Part shown: positions 50,017 to 60,649 of the stretch, in pieces
How the letters are laid out: every line of letters starts with the position of its first letter
Position numbering within the stretch: position 1 is the first letter of the stretch
Source of the DNA: Neisseria subflava
GTDB taxonomy: Bacteria > Pseudomonadota > Gammaproteobacteria > Burkholderiales > Neisseriaceae
Assembly (NCBI RefSeq): GCF_003044935.1
Contig: NZ_POXP01000002.1
Coordinates: 372,001-436,000 of the forward strand
Reading direction: 5' to 3'
Length of the DNA: 64,000 nucleotides
The notes under the pieces: model-generated
Databases searched by the model: none
What the model was told of the DNA's origin: nothing
The model's input: only the letters and a program-made list of their open reading frames with translations
Position numbers and translations under genes: made by a program

Positions 50017-50492
50017 ACCCTTATTGACATATTTTCAGACGGCCTTTTCCCAGCTTAAACAAAAGGAAATATGAAAATAGCTTGAAATAAAAAACTATTT
50101 GACTATTTCTCCAGTCAATCAGTTCCAATTGGAGAAGTATAAAACAAGCTAAGATTGTGCACAGGCAAAAAGTTACCCACAGAATGGAGCAGCAGAAAAA
50201 ATTTATCCACACCTACAAACAAGGCCGACCATACTTTATCCTCATCAAAAAATATCAGCTAAGTATTTGAAAAATTTTTATAATCAAAGTTATCAACAAG
50301 CTGTGGCAGCACTCAATATCATCTTCTATTTATTATTTAAAATCTAATTTATAGTTTGTTTTCCCAAAGGTAAAGGCCGTCTGAAACGTAAAGGCATCTT
50401 TTCAAAAAATTAGATAGTTAAGGATTGTTAAATCTCTGTAAATCAGATAGAGTTACGGTTGATAAATTAAATTAATAATGGAGCTTCCATCA
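50017..50492. other. 476-bp gap before gnd with a DnaA box
   Basis: Contains TTATCCACA at 50203-50211 plus near-matches (TTACCCACA at 50174, TTATCAACA at 50289), a lone DUS at 50373 and AT-rich promoter-like DNA. I see no gene; a short minus-strand frame at 50021-50212 has neither a ribosome site nor a recognisable product. Confidence 0.65.
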
Positions 50493-51941
<1,449 letters not shown>

Positions 51942-51956
51942 TTTGCCCGGGCAAAC

Positions 51957-51990
51957 AAAAGGCCGTCTGAGTATTTCAGACGGCCTTTTT
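51957..51990. terminator. Inverted DUS terminator after gnd
   Basis: Short loop, T5; 16 nt after the stop. A DnaA box (51997-52005) follows at once. Confidence 0.85.
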
Positions 51991-52067
51991 ATAGGGTTAT
52001 CCACAATGAAGAATGAAATGATTTAATCTACTTGATAGATAACTTTATGAAATAAATAAAGATAAAT

Positions 52068-52099
52068 AAAGGCCGTCTGAATATTTCAGACGGCCTTTA
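52068..52099. terminator. Second inverted DUS, after hprA
   Basis: Perfect arms with a 4-base loop; ends the minus-strand hprA unit. Confidence 0.8.
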
Positions 52100-52136
52100 A
52101 AATTGTTCACAACCTTATCAACAGGTTTTCCATAGA

Positions 52137-53087
52137 TTAAACCAGATTTTGCGGATTGCCGGCCACGAAGCGGTTGATGTTATCCAAAAGGATGTCAAAC
52201 AGGCGGTTTGCGGCTTCTTGGCTTGCCCATGCAATGTGTGGCGTGACGATGAGGTTGGGCAGTCGGGCTTTCAGCAGAGGGTTGCCGTCGCGCGGCGGCT
52301 CTTGTGTCAACACGTCAAAACCTGCACCGCCGATTTGGCCGTATTTCAACGCCGCAACCAAAGCGGCTTCATCGACCAAGCCGCCGCGACCGCAGTTGAT
52401 GAGGATGGCGCGGGGTTTCATTTGTTGCAATTCGGCTTCGCCTATCATGTTTGCCGTTTGCGGCGTAAGCGGGCAATTAAGCGACACGACATCGGCAGAG
52501 CGGATGGCTTCGTCAAAGGAAACATAGCCGTCGCGGACGCTTTGGGCATTTTTATGTTCGGCGAACACGACATTCATTTTGAAAGCCTGAGCATAAGTTG
52601 CCAGCGTTTTACCGATATTGCCGCGACCGAAAATCGCCAGCGTTTTACCGTTTAAATCGCGCATCGGGGCGCCGAGATGGCAGAAAAACGGCGAGTTTTC
52701 CCATAAGCCTGCAGCAACGTCGCGCTGGTAGGCAGGCAGGTTGCGCATCAGGGTAATCATCATCATAAACGCGTGTTCCGCCACGGATTCATTGCCGTAA
52801 GCGCGAATATTGCACACTGCCGTGCCGTTTTGTTTGGCAGCCTCAACGTCCACATTGTTGACGCCTGTCGCGGTAACGGCAACCAGCTTGAGTTGTGGAT
52901 TTTCGGCAAATGCTTGGGCGGAAATCACGACTTTGTTGGTAATCACAATGTCCGCACCGCGGATACGCTCCAGCGTTTCGTGCGCTTCGGTTGTGCCGTA
53001 GCTGCTCAATGTATGTGGAAAATCAAAATCAAACGGGCGGTTGACGAGAGTATCGCGGTCGAGGACGACAATATGGAGCGGGTTCAT
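52137..53087 (-). CDS. hprA: D-2-hydroxyacid dehydrogenase (glycerate dehydrogenase-like)
   Basis: 316 aa. The NAD(P) fold has LAIFGRGNIGKTLA (GxGxxG), and the catalytic set is INCGRGGLVDEAAL (Arg), the following Glu in AGFDVLTQEPP, and TPHIAWAS (His). Overall it matches hydroxypyruvate/glycerate reductases. Substrate preference cannot be read from the sequence alone. Confidence 0.9.
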   Translation of the reverse strand: MNPLHIVVLDRDTLVNRPFDFDFPHTLSSYGTTEAHETLERIRGADIVITNKVVISAQAFAENPQLKLVAVTATGVNNVDVEAAKQNGTAVCNIRAYGNESVAEHAFMMMITLMRNLPAYQRDVAAGLWENSPFFCHLGAPMRDLNGKTLAIFGRGNIGKTLATYAQAFKMNVVFAEHKNAQSVRDGYVSFDEAIRSADVVSLNCPLTPQTANMIGEAELQQMKPRAILINCGRGGLVDEAALVAALKYGQIGGAGFDVLTQEPPRDGNPLLKARLPNLIVTPHIAWASQEAANRLFDILLDNINRFVAGNPQNLV

Positions 53088-53161
53088 AAAATTCCTATCA
53101 AAAATAAAATATCGATTTATAAAATCTAAATTAGGATAAAGGATTTAAAATTTACGCGTTA

Positions 53162-53182
53162 GTTGATAATAATTATTATGTA
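53162..53182. promoter_or_regulatory. Possible Fur-like AT-rich palindrome upstream of the DUF2061 gene
   Basis: GATAATAATTATTAT is a near palindrome resembling Fur-box halves, about 40 nt before the gene at 53216. The match is weaker than at 15206. Confidence 0.4.
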
Positions 53183-53215
53183 GCGATTAAAACATCAATG
53201 TATCAGGAAAACAGC

Positions 53216-53434
53216 ATGATTAAAACCATTACATTTGCTATTTTGCATTTCAGCGTCGCATTTAGTGTCGCCTATATTTTGACCGGCAGTATCGGCGTTT
53301 CCAGCGCGGTGGCTTTGGTCGAACCCATCGTCAATACCGTCGTCTTTTATTTTCACGAAAAAGCGTGGAACCGCTACGAGAAAAACAAATCCGACAAGCA
53401 AAAATTGTGGGTACCTCTGCATCAGTGCGGCTAA
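53216..53434 (+). CDS. DUF2061-like small membrane protein
   Basis: 72 aa from the ATG at 53216, which has AGGAAA 6 nt upstream (an ATG at 53198 is also in frame). Two membrane-like segments (TITFAILHFSVAFSVAYILTG and SSAVALVEPIVNTVVFYFHE) and the tail AWNRYEKNKSDKQ fit DUF2061. Function unknown. Confidence 0.8.
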   Translation: MIKTITFAILHFSVAFSVAYILTGSIGVSSAVALVEPIVNTVVFYFHEKAWNRYEKNKSDKQKLWVPLHQCG

Positions 53435-53600
53435 AGTTTCAGACGGCCTTGAGTGTGTAAGCGGTTTATTGTTTCTTATTGGTTAATACAACATCAATAA
53501 ATGTGTATTTATCAACCAATATAAAATCAATACAATGCATTTCATCGGTTAAACATAAACCTAAACATAGATAATATTCTGATTAAAAAAGGAAAGTATC

Positions 53601-53844
53601 ATGAAAAACACTCCTGACCCTGATTATTGCAACTGCCGCCACCGCATCATTTGCTGACAGTCGTATGTCTGAATGGAACCATGCCAATGACTCCGGCCAG
53701 ATTCCAGGTTTGACTAAGGTTGAATACTACGATGCATGTGATCCGCGTAAAGACGATGACTGCGTGAAATTTACCGTTCCGGCTACCGGCGTGTGAGAAA
53801 TTACAGATATCGGTTATAACGATACACATGCCCGTTTGCTGTAA
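53601..53844 (+). pseudogene. Decayed small secreted-protein gene
   Basis: The ATG at 53601 is followed by AAAAA and then, in the next frame, a good signal peptide (LLTLIIATAATASFADS) and a mature part (MSEWNHANDSGQIPG...YYDACDPRKDDDCVKFTVPATGV). That frame is broken at the poly-A near the start and again by an internal TGA after PATGV, with readable sequence (EITDIGYNDTHARLL) to a TAA at 53842. At least two lesions, so I call it a pseudogene. GGAAAG precedes the ATG. Confidence 0.75.
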
Positions 53845-53890
53845 GACAGCAATTAATTAACGATATCCCCTATTTATTCTCTCCCAAAGC

Positions 53891-53932
53891 AAAAGGCCGT
53901 CTGAAATTTATAATAAAGTTTCAGATGGCTTT
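53891..53932. terminator. DUS hairpin after the decayed gene
   Basis: Perfect left arm, degenerate right arm (TTTCAGATGGCTTT); the loop is AT-only. No gene lies between it and the helicase stop at 54061. Confidence 0.6.
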
Positions 53933-54060
53933 AAGATTTACTGATCCGGAAAAATAATTCTTTCATTACAACTACTAAAATCTGTTTATAAAAAGATTTT
54001 AGGGAAGATGAAAATAATTTTGTGTAGAAAGAAAGTAAATCACGGTTTCAATACAATTGA

Positions 54061-56409
54061 TTATTTTTGATCAATATATTTTTGCATTAATTTTCCCAAT
54101 TCAGAAGCTGGGTTATTAATATGAATATATAGTGTATCAATTGGTCGAGTAAGTACCATTAATACCCAAGTTGCTGCATATTTTTGTTTGCGCTCTTCTT
54201 CTGTAAAATATAAATCATCACTTAGATAACTTGCTGCTGTTTCTTCTTGTTTTTTACGGTCAAAGAATAAATCAAGATCAAGACAGACAACAGACCATGC
54301 TTCTAAACCTCTACAAGATTCATAAAAAATACCTCGATAAGTATCTGCAGATGGAAATTCCTCAACATGAAAACTATCTTCCTGGATATTATTTTCGTGA
54401 ATTTGTTGATTTTTTTTCTCCTGATTATGTAAAAATAAATTCTCTTCAGGAATACCGACTAGTTGGGACAAATTTGAGATCTTATCTTTTGTTGATTCAG
54501 ATTCTAGTACATTATTATTACTATCAATTTGAATATCTTCAACTTTTTTTCCTTCTTCGAATAAACATTTAGAATCTGACTCCATTAAGAATAGAATACT
54601 TTCGTAATTTGAAAGTTCGTTATCTATACCTATTTTTTTTAGTGTATCTACTGTACTTTTAAGTTTAGTATGTATAGGGTCATTCATCTCAATGAGGACT
54701 GTACCTTTATCCTCGTTAGACCGAATAGCACTTAAATCAAGGTTGATTTGGAATTCATTAGCAATAAAATTACAGAAATCAACAATATTCTGTTTCATTC
54801 TAAAGGTACGATTACGTTTTTGAATCTCAATTACGTTATGAACAACTCTTTTTTCAGTATCTAGGTATTTCCAGTTACATTCTTCACTATGGCGGATAAG
54901 CTGTTCTTTACCTCCTGTACATACTACAATATTTTTCTTTCCCCAAAGTAAAAGAAAAAGATCACGCTCAAGAGGATGACAATCTTGTCCTTCATCAATA
55001 AATAAAATTTTTCCCTGCCCACGAACACTTCCTAAAGAACGATTTACAAGTTTAGTAAAATCTTCCGGTGTCTGTTTATATTTGTTTTTCGCTTCTTTTA
55101 GGGCAAGAAGTTCCTCCCATCTTTTTTCAGTGAGAGAATTTATTTTTAGTTTATAAAATAATTCTCTTGGATTTTGAATTGCAAGAATGAGATAACGTAA
55201 AACTTGATAATAATCTACTAAAAATACCTCACGATTTATTTTATTTTCAATTTTTATTTTATTTGCATAAACATGTTTTTCTAAATCTTCTAATGAAGGG
55301 TTTTTAGATTTTCCTATCCATCTTAAGAAAAACTCCCTTGTACCTTTATCCCATGAACTATCAGGAGTATTGACTATAGGTTTTTTAGAAATGTACTCTA
55401 CTACTTTGTTTTTTCTTTCATCTTGAATTTCTAAAAGTTCTTTAATTCTTTCTGTATTCATTATTCTTAATATTAATAAACTCATTGTTCTTTGATAAAT
55501 AAATTTATGTATTGTTTTTACTGCAGTTTTTGTCCCACTTTGATAGTGATTAGTTATTGTTCTAACATCGTTTGCTAATAATTTATTATAAGTTAAATAG
55601 TAACCACTTCTTGCCCCATAAGCTGTTTTTTCTTTTGCATTTTCATAGGATTTTTTGATTAATGACAGCATTTCAAATGTTTTACCAGAACCAGCCTTGC
55701 CACTAATGATGATAAGATTCTTATTAAGTTCTTTTTCTGCCCGAATTCTTTCTGGTAATATAGTTATTTTTTGTTTTTTATTGTCTAACCCAAAAACAAA
55801 ATCAAAGATGTTATTATTTTCTTGAGGAATATTTCCTTGTTCAGAAAGATATTTTTCATATATTTTTAAATCTTCTGCATATTGTTTATTTAGACGATCA
55901 ATTTTTTTCTTAGTTAATAATCCAATCTTATTATCATTTTCTAATTGTTTTTTTAATAAGTTAATATGATCATCAATAATCATATAGGCCTTATGATTAT
56001 CTTTTTCAATAGACCAGTGTGCATTAGAGGTAAATCGGTTTGTTTTTTCAGGAGGATTATTTCTTAGATAATAGATGAGTTCATTAAATCCAAATCTTGG
56101 AGCATAAATAAAATTAGGTCGAGTGAAATCATAGTATTTATTATTATGGCTTAGTGTCCAAATAATTGGATGTGGTGTAATTTTAAATTTAATAGGATTG
56201 TCTTTAAAAGACAGATCAAGTTGGCAATCTTTCCAAATAGATTCTAAATAATGCTTTGTTTTATTTGATAATTCATTAATATATATACCAATATTTTCTT
56301 CATATTTATCAGTATAAATATAATTAATTTTTCCTTTAGGTTCAGGTGCTATAATATCTTCAAGATAATCAATAAATTTAATTGGTATAATAAGATTATT
56401 GAAATACAA
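54061..56409 (-). CDS. AT-rich SF1 (UvrD-like) helicase, main reading frame; N-terminus detached by a poly-A frameshift
   Basis: 782 aa from the first start-like codon (TTG) in this frame. Helicase motifs: Walker A GKAGSGKT at 237-244, Walker B FIDEGQD at 470-476, VVCTGGKEQLI (III), SCRGLEAWSVVCLDLD (V, about 698-713) and LTRPIDTLYIH (VI, 753-763). The coding DNA is far more AT-rich than its neighbours and has no uptake sequence, suggesting horizontal origin. The frame stays open upstream to the A8 tract at 56566-56573. It encodes GLVETDIDLLLLIAIENK there, a D...ExK pattern like a PD-(D/E)xK/NERD nuclease. An anti-phage nuclease-helicase is a reasonable guess. No partner gene is seen. Confidence 0.8.
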   Translation of the reverse strand: MYFNNLIIPIKFIDYLEDIIAPEPKGKINYIYTDKYEENIGIYINELSNKTKHYLESIWKDCQLDLSFKDNPIKFKITPHPIIWTLSHNNKYYDFTRPNFIYAPRFGFNELIYYLRNNPPEKTNRFTSNAHWSIEKDNHKAYMIIDDHINLLKKQLENDNKIGLLTKKKIDRLNKQYAEDLKIYEKYLSEQGNIPQENNNIFDFVFGLDNKKQKITILPERIRAEKELNKNLIIISGKAGSGKTFEMLSLIKKSYENAKEKTAYGARSGYYLTYNKLLANDVRTITNHYQSGTKTAVKTIHKFIYQRTMSLLILRIMNTERIKELLEIQDERKNKVVEYISKKPIVNTPDSSWDKGTREFFLRWIGKSKNPSLEDLEKHVYANKIKIENKINREVFLVDYYQVLRYLILAIQNPRELFYKLKINSLTEKRWEELLALKEAKNKYKQTPEDFTKLVNRSLGSVRGQGKILFIDEGQDCHPLERDLFLLLWGKKNIVVCTGGKEQLIRHSEECNWKYLDTEKRVVHNVIEIQKRNRTFRMKQNIVDFCNFIANEFQINLDLSAIRSNEDKGTVLIEMNDPIHTKLKSTVDTLKKIGIDNELSNYESILFLMESDSKCLFEEGKKVEDIQIDSNNNVLESESTKDKISNLSQLVGIPEENLFLHNQEKKNQQIHENNIQEDSFHVEEFPSADTYRGIFYESCRGLEAWSVVCLDLDLFFDRKKQEETAASYLSDDLYFTEEERKQKYAATWVLMVLTRPIDTLYIHINNPASELGKLMQKYIDQK

Positions 56410-56539
56410 TATTTTATTATCTTCCTTGGATTTTATAGTGTAATAACTATTAGTTTTATTTTCAATAGCAATAAGTAGGAGTAAATCAATATCAGTTTCT
56501 ACTAATCCTTTGATTTTAGGATTATTTATAAAAAATACT

Positions 56540-56644
56540 TTAACGTTTTGGTTGAATTTTATTTCTTTTTTTTAGTTCTTCTTCAAAGCGGGTAATATCA
56601 ACTAAATAATGTAAAGCATTATGAGAATAAATTTCTATGGTCAT
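56540..56644 (-). other. Detached N-terminal frame of the helicase gene, ending after an A8 tract
   Basis: The ATG at 56644 has a perfect AGGAG 8 nt upstream and codes 34 residues (MTIEIYSHNALHYLVDIT...). An A8 run (T8 on the plus strand, 56566-56573) shifts the frame and a stop follows at 56540. With seven A the product would continue unbroken into the helicase frame down to 54061, giving about 860 aa. So this is the real start of the helicase gene, now out of frame. Confidence 0.8.
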
Positions 56645-56781
56645 AGTAGGCACTCCTAAGTAGATTACTTATAAACATTATATCTTATAATCTATGCTAA
56701 TTACATTTAATTTAACAAGGGCTTCATGAAGGTAAAAATGCTAAAATACGCTATTCTTGCAAACCTATTCAGACGGCCTCA

Positions 56782-58932
56782 ATGCTCACCGATTTAGAAA
56801 AAAACGCCATCCGCGACCATTACCAAAACATCGGCAAAAACCTGCCCGGTTTCCGTCCGCGCGCTTCGCAGCGGGAAATGATTGCGGCTATTGCCAACGC
56901 TTTTTCGCGGACGTTGACGCGTGAAGAAGGCGAAGAAGCGCCCAAACGCGAGGGCGAAAGCATTGCCGTGATAGAAGGGCCGACCGGAGTGGGTAAATCG
57001 TTGGCCTACCTTTTGGCCGGTGGAATCATGGCGCAAACGCGCGGCAAACGGCTGATTGTCAGCAGTGCGACGGTGGCCTTGCAGGAGCAGTTGGTCGACC
57101 GCGATTTGCCGTTTCTGGTCGAAAAAAGCGGTTTGGAGCTGACCTTTGCGCTTGCCAAAGGGCGCGGCCGTTATCTTTGCCCTTACAAACTCTATCAACT
57201 GACACAAAACAACGCCCAGCAAAACCTGCTTGGTTTTGAAGCACCGGAAGTGTTGTGGGACAGCAAACCCAAGCCGGAAGAATTGAACCTGCTGCGCGAC
57301 ATTGCCGATGAATTTTCCGCCCGCCGCTTTAATGGCGACCGCGACACTTGGCCGGAAAAAATCGATGACGCGATTTGGCTCAAAGTGACCAACGACCGCC
57401 ACGGCTGCCTGAAATCCGCCTGTCCTAACCGTTCGGAATGCCCGTTTTACCTGGCACGCGATGTTTTGGAAACCGTCGATGTCGTCGTTGCCAACCACGA
57501 TCTTCTGCTTGCCGACATCAGCATGGGCAGCGGCGTGATTCTGCCTGCGCCCGAAAACAGTTTCTATTGCATAGACGAAGCGCACCACCTGCCCAAAAAG
57601 GCCCTCAGCCGTTTTGCCGCCGAACATTCATGGAATATTGCCGTTTGGACGCTGGAAAAACTGCCGCAGCTGACCGGCAAAATTGCCGCGCTGACCGATA
57701 AAGCCGAACTTGCCAACCTTGCCGACGAAGCTGCCACATCCTTGCTCGACAGCCTGCACGAATGGCAGTTTCACTTGGCGGAAGAGCCGTCTTTAAGTCT
57801 GGGGTCGTCTGAAAACGACAGGCGGAAACACAACGAACCGACTTGGCTGTGGGAAGACGGCAAAATCCCCGAAGGCCTGGAAACCACAGTTTCCAATACG
57901 GCCATTGCTGCACGCAGCCTGCTCAAACACGTTGTCGGGCTGAATGATGCGCTTTCCGCCGCGCGCCGCGAAAAAGAGCAGGACAGCACGCTCCTCGACC
58001 GCCTGACCAGCGAGTTCGGCCTTTTTATCGCCCGTATCGAACAAATCAGCGCGGTTTGGGATTTACTCTCCACCGTTCCCATTGAAGGCGAAGAGCCGTT
58101 GGCGAAATGGATAACCCGCCGTGCCGACGACAAAAACGACTACATTTTCAACGCCAGCCCCATCAGCAGCGCATCCCACCTTGCCAACAGCCTGTGGCGG
58201 CGTGCGGCAGGCGCGGTACTGACTTCGGCCACCCTGCAATCGCTCGGCAGCTTCAACCTGATTTTGCGTCAAACCGGCCTATTATGGCTGCCCGAAACCA
58301 CCACGCTTGCATTGGAAAGTCCGTTTAATTTCGATACGCAAGGCGAGCTGTATATTCCGCCGGTTCAAGCCAGCCCCAAAGACCCTGATGCGCACACGGC
58401 CGCCATTGTCGAATGGTTGCCGAAGCTGGTTTCGCCGGTTGAAGCCATCGGTACGCTGGTGTTATTTTCCTCGCGCAAGCAAATGCAGGATGTCGCCTTA
58501 CGACTGCCTGACGAATACTTGCCGCTTCTGCTTGTACAAGGCGAGTTGCCCAAGGCTGTTCTTTTACAAAGGCACCATCAAGCTATTGCCGAAGGCAAAG
58601 CCAGCATTATTTTCGGCCTCGACAGTTTTGCCGAAGGCCTTGACCTGCCCGGCACGGCCTGCGTGCAAGTCATTATTGCCAAGCTGCCGTTTGCCATGCC
58701 GGACAATCCCATCGAGAAAACCCAAAACCGTTGGATTGAACAACGCGGTGGCAATCCCTTTATCGAAATCACCGTTCCCGAAGCCAGCATCAAACTGATC
58801 CAAGCCGTCGGCCGCCTTATCCGTACCGAACAGGATTACGGCCGCGTGACCATCCTCGATAACCGCGTCAAAACGCAACGCTACGGCCAACAATTATTGG
58901 CCTGCCTGCCGCCGTTTAAGCGGATAGGGTAG
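56782..58932 (+). CDS. dinG: ATP-dependent DNA helicase DinG
   Basis: 716 aa, XPD-like iron-sulfur helicase. Walker A GPTGVGKS near residue 65; the FeS Cys set is CPYKLYQ, CLKSACPNRSECPFYLA; DEAH box IDEAHHLPKKAL; C-terminal FGLDSFAEGLDLPG and QAVGRLIRTEQDYG (V/VI). It unwinds DNA 5'-3' and helps resolve R-loops. A DUS ends 3 nt before the start codon. Confidence 0.94.
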   Translation: MLTDLEKNAIRDHYQNIGKNLPGFRPRASQREMIAAIANAFSRTLTREEGEEAPKREGESIAVIEGPTGVGKSLAYLLAGGIMAQTRGKRLIVSSATVALQEQLVDRDLPFLVEKSGLELTFALAKGRGRYLCPYKLYQLTQNNAQQNLLGFEAPEVLWDSKPKPEELNLLRDIADEFSARRFNGDRDTWPEKIDDAIWLKVTNDRHGCLKSACPNRSECPFYLARDVLETVDVVVANHDLLLADISMGSGVILPAPENSFYCIDEAHHLPKKALSRFAAEHSWNIAVWTLEKLPQLTGKIAALTDKAELANLADEAATSLLDSLHEWQFHLAEEPSLSLGSSENDRRKHNEPTWLWEDGKIPEGLETTVSNTAIAARSLLKHVVGLNDALSAARREKEQDSTLLDRLTSEFGLFIARIEQISAVWDLLSTVPIEGEEPLAKWITRRADDKNDYIFNASPISSASHLANSLWRRAAGAVLTSATLQSLGSFNLILRQTGLLWLPETTTLALESPFNFDTQGELYIPPVQASPKDPDAHTAAIVEWLPKLVSPVEAIGTLVLFSSRKQMQDVALRLPDEYLPLLLVQGELPKAVLLQRHHQAIAEGKASIIFGLDSFAEGLDLPGTACVQVIIAKLPFAMPDNPIEKTQNRWIEQRGGNPFIEITVPEASIKLIQAVGRLIRTEQDYGRVTILDNRVKTQRYGQQLLACLPPFKRIG

Positions 58933-58950
58933 TTGTGGATAATTCAAAGG

Positions 58951-58989
58951 CAAAGGCCGTCTGAAACCAAATGTTCAGACGGCCTTTTA
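58951..58989. terminator. Inverted DUS terminator between dinG and the GNAT gene
   Basis: Extended stem AAAGGCCGTCTGAA with a loop of about 9 bases and T4; serves both converging genes. A DnaA box (58934-58942) is adjacent. Confidence 0.85.
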
Positions 58990-59000
58990 TTCTTTTCAAA

Positions 59001-59456
59001 CTATAAATCCAATTTCATGACGGATACGGTTTCCCCGTTGTGCCAAGTCTGTGTAATTTCTTTCCAGCCGAACTTTTCATATACAGCCTGCACATCCGGC
59101 GTATAGAGAAACAGATGCGGCAAACCCAGTTCGTGTGCTTTATCCAGACAAAACGAAACCAGCTGCCTGCCTACGCCCAAACCGCGAAATTGCGGCAAAA
59201 CGAACACATCGCCCAGCCAATATTCGTATTCGGGAAAACACGCCATATCAAACCGCTTTAAGGCCGCCGAACCCATCAGCCGCCCTTCGTTATCCACAGC
59301 CGCAAACGCCAGCGGCAAGTCATCCCTATTAAGGCACTGCGCGTAATACGCATGGATTTTGTCCAAAGACGACCACGGCGCAAAATCGTGCCATTCCTCA
59401 AACAGCGCGAGGGCTAAAGGCTCGACAAATTCAGGCTTCAGACGGCATATGTTCAT
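59001..59456 (-). CDS. GNAT-family N-acetyltransferase
   Basis: 151 aa. The acetyl-CoA motif A region is DVFVLPQFRGLGVGRQLVSFCLDKAHELGL (R/QxxGxG/A). The C-terminal part is LHLFLYTPDVQAVYEKFGWKE-like. The substrate is not predictable. A DnaA box (59290-59298) lies inside the gene. Confidence 0.9.
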   Translation of the reverse strand: MNICRLKPEFVEPLALALFEEWHDFAPWSSLDKIHAYYAQCLNRDDLPLAFAAVDNEGRLMGSAALKRFDMACFPEYEYWLGDVFVLPQFRGLGVGRQLVSFCLDKAHELGLPHLFLYTPDVQAVYEKFGWKEITQTWHNGETVSVMKLDL

Positions 59457-59623
59457 ATCGGGTCCTCTTGTTGTACCGCATAGGGATAGTTTTTACAGTA
59501 TAGGCCGTCTGAAAGGTTAACACATCTTAAAAAATCAGCGTAAAACACGATAAACCCGCCGCCAGCCCCATTCAAATCACTTATAATTCTGCCCATACCG
59601 CACACAAACAAAAGAAGAACATC

Positions 59624-59890
59624 ATGGCCAAGAAATTTCCCATTTTCCCGAAAAATCCCGAGCGTATCTGCTGGGGTTGCGACAAATACTGCAAAGAAGA
59701 CGATTTGCAATGCGGCAACGGTTGCGAACGAATCCAACACCCCATCGAGTTGGATGGTCGCGACTGGTATAAAAAAGGCGACTGGAGCAATTTGTTGAGC
59801 GAAGAGCAGCAAATCGAACTTGGACTGAAAGAAGCGCCCAAGCCGGCCAAACCGCATATCAAACTGCCTTTGAAAAACAAAACAGCTTAA
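59624..59890 (+). CDS. DUF3079 Cys-rich small protein
   Basis: 88 aa with PKNPERICWGCDKYC and LQCGNGCERIQHP, five Cys that could bind a metal. It matches the DUF3079 family found in Neisseria and other beta-proteobacteria. No signal peptide, function unknown. Confidence 0.88.
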   Translation: MAKKFPIFPKNPERICWGCDKYCKEDDLQCGNGCERIQHPIELDGRDWYKKGDWSNLLSEEQQIELGLKEAPKPAKPHIKLPLKNKTA

Positions 59891-59915
59891 ACGGTATGCC
59901 GTAAACAAACGAAAT

Positions 59916-59962
59916 AAAAAGGCCGTCTGAAACCTGAAAAACAGGGATTCAGACGGCCTTTG
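59916..59962. terminator. Inverted DUS terminator between DUF3079 and folA
   Basis: DUS arms with a 22-base loop that includes a second small stem (CCTGAAAAACAGG); converging genes. Confidence 0.8.
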
Positions 59963-59972
59963 CGTTATCGGA

Positions 59973-60455
59973 TTATGCCTTCACATAACGCACAAACGCG
60001 TATTCGATGCCTTTGGCGGAAACATGGTTTTCCCGAGAGGCTTCTTGCCATGTTTCTGTGGAAAACTCAGGAAAAAACGCATCGCCGTCCACATCCAAAC
60101 CGACTTCGGTCAAACGCAAATCCGTGGCAATCGGCAGGGCTTGTGCATAAATTTGCGCGCCGCCCATGATGATGACTTCTTCAACCCCCTGACACAAAGC
60201 CAGCGCATCTTCCAAAGAGGCCGCCGTTTGCGCGCCTTCGGCCTGATAATCTTGGCGGGTGATGACGATATTTTGACGGCCGGGCAATGGCTTGCGCGGC
60301 AGCGACTCCCATGTTTTGCGGCCCATAATGACGGGTTTGCCGGTAGTGTAGGATTTGAAGAAGGCAAAATCCTCAGGCAAATGCCAAGGCATGGTGTTGT
60401 TGATGCCGATACAGCGGCGGGTGGCGTAGGCGGCGATAAGGGTGATTTTCGGCAT
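59973..60455 (-). CDS. folA: Dihydrofolate reductase
   Basis: 160 aa from the ATG at 60455 (MPKITLIAAYATRRCIGINNTMPWHLPEDF), the chromosomal folA N-terminus. The active site keeps WHLPEDFAFF (Asp/Glu region), GRKTWES and GGAQIYAQAL. It makes tetrahydrofolate and is the trimethoprim target. Confidence 0.96.
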   Translation of the reverse strand: MPKITLIAAYATRRCIGINNTMPWHLPEDFAFFKSYTTGKPVIMGRKTWESLPRKPLPGRQNIVITRQDYQAEGAQTAASLEDALALCQGVEEVIIMGGAQIYAQALPIATDLRLTEVGLDVDGDAFFPEFSTETWQEASRENHVSAKGIEYAFVRYVKA

Positions 60456-60573
60456 GATGAAATCCGTTTGCAAAATAAAATGATTATAGCGGAAGGGAGG
60501 CTGGATGAACTGAATGCCCGATATTCTAAAAATGTTTCAATATTTATAAAATTAATATTCAAAATGCTTGATT

Positions 60574-60626
60574 TTGACAAAAATCATTTATTTTTCATTT
60601 TTTTAGGTATATGATAAATATCATAT
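60574..60626 (+). promoter_or_regulatory. Possible FNR-activated promoter upstream of the fHbp-like gene
   Basis: TTGAC-AAAA-ATCAT at 60574-60587 matches 8 of 10 FNR half-site bases. TATGAT at 60610-60615 is a -10 candidate, which puts the FNR centre about 41 bases before the likely start, the class II position. ATATGAT/ATCATAT (60609-60615 and 60620-60626) is a separate perfect inverted repeat that could be an operator. Meningococcal fhbp is known to have an FNR-dependent promoter. Confidence 0.55.
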
Positions 60627-60649
60627 CAAATAAAAAAGGAAAGGAAAAA

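Noticed and set aside
50021-50212. A 63-codon minus-strand frame upstream of ggt
   Set aside because: No ribosome site, no recognisable product, DUS across its 3' end; treated as intergenic.
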